64,000 nt of DNA. It comes from GAS368 sp965227745 (GTDB lineage: Bacteria > Verrucomicrobiota > Verrucomicrobiia > Opitutales > Opitutaceae). The stretch lies in NCBI GenBank assembly GCA_965227745.1, contig OZ245769.1:5084001-5148000 (forward strand), in the 5' to 3' direction. Shown here in pieces: positions 8,386-16,400 of the stretch; position 1 is the stretch's first letter; every line of letters starts with the position of its first letter. Made by a program: the position numbers and the translations under genes. Under the pieces are notes generated by a model. That model was not told the DNA's origin and did no database searches. It was given only the letters and a program-made list of their open reading frames with translations.

Positions 8386-8548
8386 GTCGGTTCGTCCGGT
8401 TTTTCATCCTGAGCAGAACCGGAACTCCGCAGCGGACTTTGTCCGTTTGGCAAATGATGCATCCTTCCGGATGCCTCTCCGTCCGTGTTTTCCTGAACTA
8501 GATTTGTAGTGGCGAAAGCACTACATCCCAAAGCAAGTGCGTGGACCG

Positions 8549-8890
8549 TTACGCTCCGACAAATACACGCAGCGGCCCGGCGATCGCCTCGTAGTCGCGC
8601 GAGATCAGGGTCAGGTCGTCAGGATTCACGTCGGGGCCGGAGGGGTCTTCGAGCCGCGTTTCGAGGGCCGCCATGCGCTGTGAGAGGGCGTGCGCGCCCA
8701 TGAGGCGGGAGTTGCTCTTCATGCTGTGCGCGATGCGGTGGCGGTTCTTGCGTTCGCCGGGGCCGGCGAGCTCGGCCAGCGAGACCGGAAAGTCGCGAAG
8801 GAAGGTGCGCACCAGCGTGCGGACATTATCCTCTCCCAGCACCGCAGCTAGTTCGGACAGCTCATTATTAGGGGGAGGCGCACTCGACAT
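8549..8890 (-). CDS. Hpt (histidine phosphotransfer) domain protein
   Basis: A 113-residue single-domain protein with the Hpt helix HRIAHSMKSNSRLMGAHALSQ; the histidine in the HSxKxxS pattern is the phosphorylated residue. The helices before (LSELAAVLGEDNVRTLVRTFLRDFPVSLAEL) and after (RMAALETRLED) complete the four-helix bundle. The ATG at 8890 fits the domain; the longer frame to 8989 overlaps the 3' end of the PhzF gene. It would shuttle phosphate between hybrid-kinase and response-regulator receivers. It is convergent with the NarL gene and on the same strand as the V4R operon. Confidence 0.85.
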   Translation of the reverse strand: MSSAPPPNNELSELAAVLGEDNVRTLVRTFLRDFPVSLAELAGPGERKNRHRIAHSMKSNSRLMGAHALSQRMAALETRLEDPSGPDVNPDDLTLISRDYEAIAGPLRVFVGA

Positions 8891-8951
8891 GGACTGTATA
8901 GCGCGCCCAGAACTGACCTTTGGGGCAAAACAAAAAGTTTGCGGGAAACGC

Positions 8952-9761
8952 TCAGGGTAGGATCTCGCCTCGTAGGTAAAGCCTGCCATGGCCCGCCATA
9001 CGTACGCGCCCCGGTGCGGCGGCGGTCGCGGGTGTCAGCTCGCACCAAAGCTCGCCTCCGCGTGCCGAGACCTGCCGCGCGTGGAGCGCAGTCTTGCCGA
9101 GCCGCGTCGACCAATATGGCACGAGCACACAATGCGCCGACCCCGTTACCGGATCCTCTGCGATACCCGCATCTGGCGCGAAGAACCGCGAGACGAAGTC
9201 GCAGTCGAGGCCTGGAGCGGTGACGATGAAGCGTCCGGGTTTTAGCCGTGCGAGCGCCGCATGGTCGGGTCGCAGGCCTAAGACATCGTCTGGCTTCGGA
9301 TAAATACAGAGCCACGCTCCGGCCGTGCGCTCGACGGCGTCGGGTGCGCGACCCAGCGCCTCCGCCAGCTCTGCGGGCAACTCGACCGGCGTCGATGGTC
9401 GCGCGGGGAAATCGAGTTCAAGCTTTTGGTCCGAACGTCGGGTGACCGTGAGTGGCCCCGAAAGCGTGTCGAACGTCACTTGCTGACCGGTCTGGCCCAT
9501 CTCATAAAAGAGCACATAGGCGGTCGCCAGCGTCGCATGGCCGCAAAGCTCGATTTCCACCGCGGGCGTAAACCAACGCAGGTGAAATCGCGCGGCGCCC
9601 GTGCGGACGAAAAACGCGGTCTCAGACAGCCCGTTTTCAAACGCGATCTGCCTGAGGAGCGCGTCGTCCGGCCAACTCTCGAGCGGTACGACTGCGGCCG
9701 GGTTACCCGCGAACACCCGGTCGGTGAAAGCATCGATCCAGTAGAGGGGTAGTTTGGGCAT
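8952..9761 (-). CDS. PhzF-family isomerase/epimerase
   Basis: A 269-residue protein of the usual PhzF length. It shows the N-terminal DAFTDRVFAGNPAAVV, the catalytic glutamate in NGLSETAFF, LCGHATLATAYVLF, and the second-half repeat DPVTGSAHCVLVPYW. PhzF enzymes isomerise small acids in phenazine synthesis, but most homologues have unknown substrates, and no other phenazine gene is present. The ATG at 9761 (MPKLPLYWIDAF) matches the conserved N-terminus; the longer frame to 9812 is not needed. Confidence 0.9.
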   Translation of the reverse strand: MPKLPLYWIDAFTDRVFAGNPAAVVPLESWPDDALLRQIAFENGLSETAFFVRTGAARFHLRWFTPAVEIELCGHATLATAYVLFYEMGQTGQQVTFDTLSGPLTVTRRSDQKLELDFPARPSTPVELPAELAEALGRAPDAVERTAGAWLCIYPKPDDVLGLRPDHAALARLKPGRFIVTAPGLDCDFVSRFFAPDAGIAEDPVTGSAHCVLVPYWSTRLGKTALHARQVSARGGELWCELTPATAAAPGRVRMAGHGRLYLRGEILP

Positions 9762-9860
9762 AATATAGAGAGGGTCGGTTTTGAAGGGCTGAGAGAAGAG
9801 CGACGTCTTCACCTCAGCAAAATCGAAGGTCCCAAAACGAAAATCCCAAATGACGCTGTG

Positions 9861-10334
9861 CTACTGATATTGGGTGAGCGCTGCGCCGGTCAGGCGGCAG
9901 ATTTGCCATTCGAGCATCCGTTTCGCGCCGAGGCGCTCGTAGAATTCGATGGAGGGTTGATTCCAATCGAGCACCGACCACTCCATGCGCCCGCAGCCGC
10001 GCGCGTTGGCGAGCTTCGCGAGGTGGAGCAGCAGGGCCTTGCCATACCCGTGCCCGCGAAATTCCGGGAGTACAAAGAGGTCTTCGAGATAGAGGCCCGG
10101 CTTGGCCAGGAAGGTGGAGTAATTGAAAAAATACAGCGCGAAGCCCACGGGTGTCTCATCGACGAAGCCGATCACACAATAGGCCACCGGTGGCTCGGCA
10201 AAGAGCGTTCGCCGCAGTTGCTCTTCGGTTGCGGTCACTTCGCCCGTGAGCTTCTCATAGTCGGCGAGGGCGCGGATGAAACTGAGGACCAAGGCGGCGT
10301 CGGCCGGGGTGGCGGAGCGGATGTGAAATGGCAT
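9861..10334 (-). CDS. GNAT acetyltransferase, diamine-acetyltransferase-like
   Basis: A 157-residue GNAT protein resembling spermidine/spermine-type N-acetyltransferases. It contains IRALADYEKLTGEVTATEEQL, the motif YLEDLFVLPEFRGHGYGKALL with the acetyl-CoA loop RGHGYG, and the C-terminal VLDWNQPSIEFYERLGAKRM. It probably acetylates a polyamine or thialysine-like amine. The ATG at 10334 (MPFHIRSATPAD) begins the domain; the upstream extension to 10370 is not supported. The plus-strand frame running through this gene is an artefact. Confidence 0.9.
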   Translation of the reverse strand: MPFHIRSATPADAALVLSFIRALADYEKLTGEVTATEEQLRRTLFAEPPVAYCVIGFVDETPVGFALYFFNYSTFLAKPGLYLEDLFVLPEFRGHGYGKALLLHLAKLANARGCGRMEWSVLDWNQPSIEFYERLGAKRMLEWQICRLTGAALTQYQ

Positions 10335-10463
10335 GGCAGCAGCCGAGCGACAGGGCAGGAGGGAAGTCAAGCGGTGCCCCGCGTGGCACGTCGTTTAGGG
10401 ATGCCGGGGCTTTGTCACTCGACAAGCCCGTCGGGCAGCGGCATTTCTCACTTTTACCCTCTC

Positions 10464-13001
10464 ATGTATCCCTTGCTCACCGCCTTGTCCACCGGTCGCG
10501 CGAGCGCGACGATGGCGGTGTTGCCCAAGCTGGAATATGCCATCGAGAGCGTAGTGGTCATCGGTTTGGTGGGCACTGGCTGGTGGCTCTATTCCCTTGC
10601 GCGGCAACGCGCGCGGGAACTGCGCGAGAGCGAAGAGCGCTTCCGCGACTTATTCGAGCATGCCGTGGAGGGCGTCTATGAAAACCCGGCCGAGGGGGGC
10701 TTCCGTCGGGTTAATCCCGCGATGGCGCGCCTGCTGGGCTTTAGTTCACCGGAGGCGTTGATGGCTGTCACACCCGAGGAAACGGCGCGCATGTATGTTT
10801 CGCCCACGCGGCGGGATGAGTTTTTCGAAGCCCTCGGCTCCGGCGATCAGGTGATCAACTTCGAATCCGAGGTCCGCCGGGTCGATGGTTCTACGCTCTG
10901 GATTTCGGAAAATGTCCGCGCCAAGCGCGATGCGCAGGGTCGGCTCATTTCACTCCAGGGTTTCGTCACGGATATCACGGCGCGTAAACAGGCCGAGGCC
11001 TCGCTGCGCGGCAGCGAGGAGCGCTATCGGGAATTGTTTCAGCATTCGCCCATCGCGATTTTGGAGATCGATTCTCGCGTCACGATCAGTCGATTGCACG
11101 ACCTCCGCCGCTCTGGCGTCACCGATCTGCGGGCTTGGATGGAATCCGAACCGCAACGCGCGGCGCAAATCATCGGGCACATTCCGCTCATCGGTCTCAA
11201 TACCGCGGCGCTGCGGCTGCTCGGGGCCCATTCGCTGGAGGAGGTGAGAAATAGTCTGAGTCGGATTCTTACGCCCGAAGCGGTCGAGATGCGGAAGCGC
11301 GCCCTCTTCGCCGTGTGGGATGGTCACAATGTCGCCGAGGGCGAGACGAGGATTCTCGCGCTCGATGGCACGCCGCGCACGATTTACCAGCGTTGGTGGG
11401 TGCCAGTCGATGGCGACCGCCTGCTGCTGGAGCGCACGCAGCTCGCCTTCGTCGACCTCACCCAGGCCCGCTCGGCGGAGTCCGCGCTCGCCGCCGAGCG
11501 CGAGCGGCTGAGTGTGACGCTGCGCGCGATGAAGGAGAGCGTGATCACGACCGATACCGCCGGCTCCGTGCTCTTCGTGAATGAGGCCGCGGGGGAACTC
11601 ACGGGCTGGCCACCCGCCGCCGCGGTGGGCCGGCCGATCGAGGATGTCTGTGCCTTCTCGGACGAGCGCACGGGGCGGGCGATCATGGCGCCCGTGGCTT
11701 CGGCTTTGTCAGCCGATGCGCCCGTCGATCTGCCGCTGCAAACGCTCCTGCGTCCGCGGACGGGTGCGCCACGCGTCGTGGAAGGGCGCTGTGCGCCGAT
11801 GCACGATATCAACGGTCGAGGCATCGGCGCGGTGCTCGTGCTGCGGGATGTCACCACGCGTTCACGGCTCGAGGCCGAGCTCTCGCGGGCCTCGAAGCTC
11901 GAGTCAGTCGGCGTCCTCGCCGGTGGCATCGCGCACGATTTCAACAACCTGCTCGCGATCGTGATGGGCAACCTTCAGCTTGCGTTGCTCGATGCGCCCA
12001 CGGCTGCTTCCGGCGGGCGCTGGCTGCGCGAAGCAGAGCGCGGTACCGTCCGCGCGCGCGAACTCACCCAGCAGTTGCTCACGTTTGCCAAAGGCGGCGA
12101 GCCGGTCCGTGCGGCGGTGCGCATCACCGACCTGGTGCGCGAGGCGGCGGAATTTGCGCTCCACGGTGCGGCCGTGAAATGCGAATTCGACCTCGCCAGC
12201 GATGTGCACGCGGCCGATGCCGATAAAGGGCAGATCGGCCAAGTCGTCCAAAATCTCGTGATCAACGCGGTACAAGCCATGCCGGGCGGCGGAGTCATTC
12301 GGCTCGGGCTTTGCAACGACACGATCCGCCCGGGGGGCGTGCTGCCGCTGACGCCCGGTAACTACATCAAGCTTTCCATCACCGACACCGGCAAGGGCAT
12401 CGCGCCGGAGCACCTCGCGCGGGTCTTCGAGCCATTCTTTACCACCAAGCAGCACGGCTCCGGTCTCGGTCTCGCGACCGTGTACTCCGTGGTGCAAAAG
12501 CATCGCGGCCACGTCACGGTCGAATCGAAGATCGGCGTGGGCACGACGTTTCACCTCTGGCTCCCGGCGGCGCGCGGCACGCCCGTCACCACGGTGAAGA
12601 GTGCGACGCCGTTCGAAGTGATGAGCGGGCGGGTGCTGTTCATGGACGACGAAGAGCCGATTCGGAACATGACAAAGACCCTGCTGGAAAAACTTGGTCT
12701 GGAGGCGACGGTCACGTGCGATGGCAGGGAGGCGATCCAGCAGTACGCGCTGGCGCGCGCGAGCGGGCAGCCCTTTGACCTCGTGATCATGGACCTGACT
12801 GTGCCGGGCGCGATGGGTGGCGCGGCGGCGATGCAGGAGATTTTGAAAATCGATCCCACGGCCCGGGGCATCGTCTCCAGCGGCTACTCGAGTGACCCCG
12901 TGATGGCCAACTTCCGGGAGCATGGGTTCTGCGGCAGCGTCCCGAAGCCGTATCGCGTGACCGATTTCGCGCGCACGCTGCGCGATGTGCTGGCGAGCTA
13001 G
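10464..13001 (+). CDS. Hybrid sensor histidine kinase with PAS domains and C-terminal receiver
   Basis: An 845-residue protein starting at the ATG of MYPLLTALS. It has one membrane segment (about residues 28-46, SVVVIGLVGTGWWLYSLA), then PAS 1 (ESEERFRDLFEHAVEG), PAS 2 (SEERYRELFQHSPIAILEID) and PAS 3 (MKESVITTDTAGSVLFVNEAAGELTGW). The HisKA box is AGGIAHDFNNLLAIVMGN with the phospho-histidine near residue 491, followed by the ATPase boxes NLVINAVQAM, DTGKGI and GSGLGLATVYSVV. A C-terminal receiver (FMDDEEPIRNM, VIMDLTVPG) ends the protein. It senses an unknown signal at the membrane. The Hpt protein at 8549 is a plausible partner. An in-frame ATG at 10512 is an alternative start. Confidence 0.93.
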   Translation: MYPLLTALSTGRASATMAVLPKLEYAIESVVVIGLVGTGWWLYSLARQRARELRESEERFRDLFEHAVEGVYENPAEGGFRRVNPAMARLLGFSSPEALMAVTPEETARMYVSPTRRDEFFEALGSGDQVINFESEVRRVDGSTLWISENVRAKRDAQGRLISLQGFVTDITARKQAEASLRGSEERYRELFQHSPIAILEIDSRVTISRLHDLRRSGVTDLRAWMESEPQRAAQIIGHIPLIGLNTAALRLLGAHSLEEVRNSLSRILTPEAVEMRKRALFAVWDGHNVAEGETRILALDGTPRTIYQRWWVPVDGDRLLLERTQLAFVDLTQARSAESALAAERERLSVTLRAMKESVITTDTAGSVLFVNEAAGELTGWPPAAAVGRPIEDVCAFSDERTGRAIMAPVASALSADAPVDLPLQTLLRPRTGAPRVVEGRCAPMHDINGRGIGAVLVLRDVTTRSRLEAELSRASKLESVGVLAGGIAHDFNNLLAIVMGNLQLALLDAPTAASGGRWLREAERGTVRARELTQQLLTFAKGGEPVRAAVRITDLVREAAEFALHGAAVKCEFDLASDVHAADADKGQIGQVVQNLVINAVQAMPGGGVIRLGLCNDTIRPGGVLPLTPGNYIKLSITDTGKGIAPEHLARVFEPFFTTKQHGSGLGLATVYSVVQKHRGHVTVESKIGVGTTFHLWLPAARGTPVTTVKSATPFEVMSGRVLFMDDEEPIRNMTKTLLEKLGLEATVTCDGREAIQQYALARASGQPFDLVIMDLTVPGAMGGAAAMQEILKIDPTARGIVSSGYSSDPVMANFREHGFCGSVPKPYRVTDFARTLRDVLAS

Positions 13002-13275
13002 CGATCCCGCTTCGCGACTGACGCATTGTCCTGATGATTTACGGACTTCGTAGCTTGGGCCGAAGTTTTCGAGATCGGTGTGAATTGAGGTGAGAGGGGA
13101 TGGAAGGCTTGCTCTGCGAGCTGTGTAACGGGTTGCCTCGGCGACACCCGTAAACATCATACGCACCATGCTCCGACCCTGCGAAAGACCTCGCCTGCTC
13201 GATGATACCCGCTCCCGTGGAAGAAATCCGCGCGAGGCTGGAACGCTGGGGCGCGGGGCGGGTCGTCTCGCTGTC

Positions 13276-13737
13276 ATGACGGTGAATCTCTTCTCCTGCT
13301 TTCGCTTCTGTCTCCTGCTCGCGCTGCTCATCGCGGGTGCCGCCCCGCTGCCGCTCCGCGCGCAGAGCACCGCGCCCAAGCCCAGCAAGCCCGAGGTGCG
13401 CAAGGAAGTGGTCGCCGTCATCGAGGGGCAACTCGCCGCCCTGCGCGCCGCTGACTACAAAAAGGCTTACACCTTTGCCGCCGCCGCGCTGCGTGCGCAG
13501 ACGCCGTTGCCGCAATTTCAGCGCATCGTGGAAACGAATTATCCGGAAATCGCGAAAAACACGAAGGCGGAGATCGGCATCGTCCGCGACGACGGCACGC
13601 ATGCGGATGTGCTCGTGCAGGTTTACTCAAAAGACGGTTCCGCCGGCTACGACTATGGCTTGGTGAAAGAGCGCGATGGAGCGTGGCGGATCGACCGGGT
13701 GCTGCGCCATGCACCAAAAAAAGACGACCGGGTGTGA
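13276..13737 (+). CDS. Secreted DUF4864-like protein
   Basis: A 153-residue protein with a signal peptide (FCLLLALLIAGAAPLPLRAQS, cleavage probably after RAQ or LRA). The mature part, VVAVIEGQLAALRAADYKKAYTFAAAAL, RIVETNYPEIAKNTKAEIG and YDYGLVKERDGAWRIDRVL, fits the DUF4864 pattern, a small NTF2-like exported domain of unknown function. The ATG at 13276 gives a proper signal peptide; the frame from 13168 would bury it. It stands alone between the hybrid kinase and the rhomboid gene. Confidence 0.78.
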   Translation: MTVNLFSCFRFCLLLALLIAGAAPLPLRAQSTAPKPSKPEVRKEVVAVIEGQLAALRAADYKKAYTFAAAALRAQTPLPQFQRIVETNYPEIAKNTKAEIGIVRDDGTHADVLVQVYSKDGSAGYDYGLVKERDGAWRIDRVLRHAPKKDDRV

Positions 13738-13803
13738 GAAAAGTGGGCGGTGCGTTCAGAGCGCAGTCTTTGCGGTTTAGAATACCGCTATAATTTTAGA
13801 AGT

Positions 13804-13844
13804 CGCCCTCCCGACGTCGCCCGGAGGTCGACGTCGGGAGGGCG
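13804..13844. repeat. Perfect 16-bp-stem palindromic element
   Basis: The arms CGCCCTCCCGACGTCG (13804-13819) and CGACGTCGGGAGGGCG (13829-13844) pair perfectly around a 9-nt loop. No T-run follows, so it is not a classic terminator. It lies between the DUF4864 and rhomboid genes, both on the plus strand. The GGGAGGGCGGCTTCGC flank resembles palindromic intergenic repeats; related G/C-rich hairpins are at 24179-24305 and 60876-60937. Confidence 0.7.
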
Positions 13845-13935
13845 GCTTCGCTCGCAGCCGGCCGCTGCAAAATGTGATAACGCCGCGTGTGTAGTTGCGG
13901 CGGCGGGGGGCAGTCGCCACACCGGAGATTCGCCC

Positions 13936-14613
13936 ATGCTTCCTCTTGCGGATACCGCCAAACAAAAACGCCCCGCCGTCGTGAATGGACTCATTATCAC
14001 GGCCAACCTCGTGGTGTTTGGCTGGGAGCTGTGGCTGAGCATCGGCGGCAGCGACAAGCAACTCGCGGGATTCGTGACCGAGCACGCCCTCGTCGCCAAG
14101 CGCCTGATAGGCCATCCCGACGACGGCGCGCAGTGGCTGACGGTGCTCACGCATATGTTCATGCACGGCGGCGTGGCGCATGTGCTGGGCAATATGTGGT
14201 TCCTCTGGATCTTCGGCGGCCACGTGGAGGACCGCCTCGGGTCGTTTAAATACCTGCTGTTTTACCTCATCGCCGGGACGGCGGCGGCCACGGCGCAGCT
14301 TGCGACCGATCCGGGCTCGACGGTGCCGATGCTCGGAGCGAGCGGCGCGATCTCGGGCGTGCTGGGGGCGTACCTGATTTTGTTTCCGACGGCGTGGGTG
14401 TTGGCGCTCGTACCGTGGATCGTGCCGATTTTGCCCGTGCCGGCGGTGGTGTTTCTCGTGCTCTGGTTCGCCTTTCAACTCTGGAGCGGCCTCGGCTCGC
14501 TCGCCGCCGGACTCGACGGCGGCGTGGCGTGGTGGGCGCACGCGGGTGGATTTGTGGCGGGCGCGGCGATGGTGTGGTGGGCCAAGAGCGCGAAGCTGAT
14601 TCGTCGCTCCTGA
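13936..14613 (+). CDS. Rhomboid-family intramembrane serine protease
   Basis: A 225-residue polytopic membrane protein. It has HMFMHGGVAHVLGNMWFLWIFGG (conserved H-x-x-x-N helix), the catalytic serine in MLGASGAISGVLGAYL, and the catalytic histidine in WWAHAGGFVAGA. The W-rich loop VLWFAFQLWSGLGSLA and the large region before the last helix match bacterial rhomboids with about six helices. It cleaves membrane-anchored substrates. The ATG at 13936 begins directly before the first helix (GLIITANLVVFGWELWL); the longer frame to 13750 crosses the palindrome and is rejected. Confidence 0.92.
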   Translation: MLPLADTAKQKRPAVVNGLIITANLVVFGWELWLSIGGSDKQLAGFVTEHALVAKRLIGHPDDGAQWLTVLTHMFMHGGVAHVLGNMWFLWIFGGHVEDRLGSFKYLLFYLIAGTAAATAQLATDPGSTVPMLGASGAISGVLGAYLILFPTAWVLALVPWIVPILPVPAVVFLVLWFAFQLWSGLGSLAAGLDGGVAWWAHAGGFVAGAAMVWWAKSAKLIRRS

Positions 14614-14733
14614 GTCTCGGTGGGAGGTGAAATGTGATTTCCGCCAAGCCCGCCCTCCTTCGCGGTTTGCGGATTCATGGACGGCACCGTCCCAGCTGCC
14701 GCGATCGCGACGGCTGGGGCGCGGGTGGGAAAA

Positions 14734-15393
14734 TCAAGCCACCCTGAGCGGGCGGACAAAACGGCGAGACCGCCGCGTGACGGTCAAACCCAACACGGAA
14801 AGTCCCGTGATCGCAGCATAGGTGGCGGGCTCCGGGATCGTGCTGGGGGTTACGGAATTCAGGGCCAATTGAATCTGCGCCGGATTCGGTCCCGTGCCCC
14901 ATTGGATGTAGCCGCCGCTTTCGTTGGTCCATGCGCTCAAATAAACCGAACCGGGCAGAGCTGTGCTGTTGATCGCGTTGAAATCGGAATCGCGGATCTG
15001 CAGGTCGGCCACGTTCCAGGATTTCCCGTTGACGGTGGGCGCGGTGACCGAATGAAACGCGATTTCGAGCAGGTCCATCGGGGTGCCGAAAACGGAATTA
15101 TTATAAACGTAGAAATACGCCGGGGAGACCTGCGCCGTGGTCGTATAGCTGCCGGACTGGAAAACGAAATTGGTTACGGCATTGGTGTAGCCCGCGTAGT
15201 TGGCCCCGGAATCTCCCACGCTGGCGCCGTAGTTGACGTTGAAACTGGCCGTCCACGTTTGGCCGGCGGTAAACGTACTCGCGACATTGGACACCGAGGA
15301 AATCGTCCCACTCATCTGCCACGCGACGATCTGCGCCGAAGCTGACAGCGAGCTTACGAAAAACAGGTAGACGGGAAGCGAGAGATTTTTCAT
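14734..15393 (-). CDS. PEP-CTERM sorting-signal exported protein
   Basis: A 219-residue protein with an N-terminal signal (LSLPVYLFFVSSLSASAQ) and a C-terminal sorting signal: TIPEPATYAAITGLSVLGLTVTRRSRR, that is, PEP, a hydrophobic helix and a basic cluster. Such proteins are exported and processed by an exosortase at the cell surface. The middle is Ser/Thr/Asn-rich beta structure (GQTWTASFNVNYGASVGDSGANYAGY) like other PEP-CTERM proteins linked to extracellular polymer. No exosortase gene is in the window. Eight residues follow the basic cluster, which is slightly long. Confidence 0.9.
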   Translation of the reverse strand: MKNLSLPVYLFFVSSLSASAQIVAWQMSGTISSVSNVASTFTAGQTWTASFNVNYGASVGDSGANYAGYTNAVTNFVFQSGSYTTTAQVSPAYFYVYNNSVFGTPMDLLEIAFHSVTAPTVNGKSWNVADLQIRDSDFNAINSTALPGSVYLSAWTNESGGYIQWGTGPNPAQIQLALNSVTPSTIPEPATYAAITGLSVLGLTVTRRSRRFVRPLRVA

Positions 15394-15437
15394 GGCGGGT
15401 GCAGGGTCGGGTCTGCGGTGGTAGGCGCAGCGGCTAC

Positions 15438-16400
15438 TTACTTGAGAGATGGCTTGGGCCAGAGCCGGCGCGTGGGCTCGCTGTAGTGTCCGAAATGACC
15501 GTCGACCGTCCAGCCATTGTTGGTGTCGCGCATCACGGTGAGTTTGACGTCTGTGTTAGCGAGGGCGTCCCGGTAAAGCTCGATCGTCGCACTATTTGTG
15601 CCAACTACCGTATAGAGGGGATTTAGGTAGCGAAGAGTTGGTGAAATGTATTTTGGGCGCGAAAAGTTATCGAGGTCCTCTGTAGGGGAGGGTGGGCTGG
15701 CCTTCACCGCCTCTATGAGTCGTAGGTAGTCGGTGGCACCAGCTGTTTCGTAATGCCGAGTGAGCTGCGCAGTATAGTGGCTGCTGATAGTGAATTCGGC
15801 GGAGAAAATAGGAGGCATCCAAAATCCTTCGTAGGACTGCAACGCGCGTGTGTAGCGAGAGGCCATCGCGAGACCAGTGACCAAACTGACGGCGGTGACT
15901 GTCACCGCACTAAAGCCTAGAAGTCGCAGCCGTGATATCTGAGGAGCCTCGGTCCGCCGGCGAACCTGTCGTGCGACGGAACGCGCCTGCCACACGCAAA
16001 ACCAGAAGGGCACGGCGAAAAACGTGAACGCTAAAACGATCGTGAGAAGGATTCGCCAGCCGATGCCCTGTGTGAGGAGGCCATCGGTGGCAAAGATGAT
16101 CGGGTCTGCCAAGAGAACGAGAGCGAGGGCAAACCAAGCCATGCGGTGAATCGCGCCCGAGAGGGTGCTCTTGAGTAAAAAATCCAGCAATGAAGCCCCA
16201 GCCAAAGTAGCTCCTGAGGTGATCAGAGCGGCTGCGAGTGCATTCCAATAGTCGTTGCCGTAGCGATGACCCCAATACACCTCGGCGACTGCGACATAGT
16301 AGCCGCAGAGGAGAAGGGCGACGATGACGCGCAACACACCGGGCTGCCCATCGTCGACCCGCGCATCGGGCGGTTCGTTCGCTATAGTCTCAGTGGCCAC
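15438..16400 (-). CDS. Hypothetical membrane protein
   Basis: A 320-residue protein of no family I recognise. It has about five hydrophobic segments: VIVALLLCGYYVAVAEVYW, ALAAALITSGATLAGASLL, MAWFALALVLLADPIIF, ILLTIVLAFTFFAVPFWFCVW and LLGFSAVTVTAVSLVTGLAM. A soluble C-terminal half follows (residues about 190-320, with YTAQLTRHYETAGATDYLRLIEAV). The start overlaps the stop of the upstream pilT-like gene by 11 bp, so it may be co-translated with it, but nothing in the protein points to pili. Base composition is less G/C-rich than its neighbours, hinting at later arrival. Confidence 0.72.
   Translation of the reverse strand: MATETIANEPPDARVDDGQPGVLRVIVALLLCGYYVAVAEVYWGHRYGNDYWNALAAALITSGATLAGASLLDFLLKSTLSGAIHRMAWFALALVLLADPIIFATDGLLTQGIGWRILLTIVLAFTFFAVPFWFCVWQARSVARQVRRRTEAPQISRLRLLGFSAVTVTAVSLVTGLAMASRYTRALQSYEGFWMPPIFSAEFTISSHYTAQLTRHYETAGATDYLRLIEAVKASPPSPTEDLDNFSRPKYISPTLRYLNPLYTVVGTNSATIELYRDALANTDVKLTVMRDTNNGWTVDGHFGHYSEPTRRLWPKPSLK

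Noticed and set aside
9858..10463. Upstream extension of the hybrid kinase frame
   Set aside because: It overlaps a complete GNAT gene on the other strand, and the sequence before the first membrane helix has no motif. The start at 10464 is used.
11904..13602. Long minus-strand frames 11904-13421 and 13039-13602
   Set aside because: Antisense to the kinase ATPase/receiver part and the DUF4864 gene, with Arg/His-rich translations.
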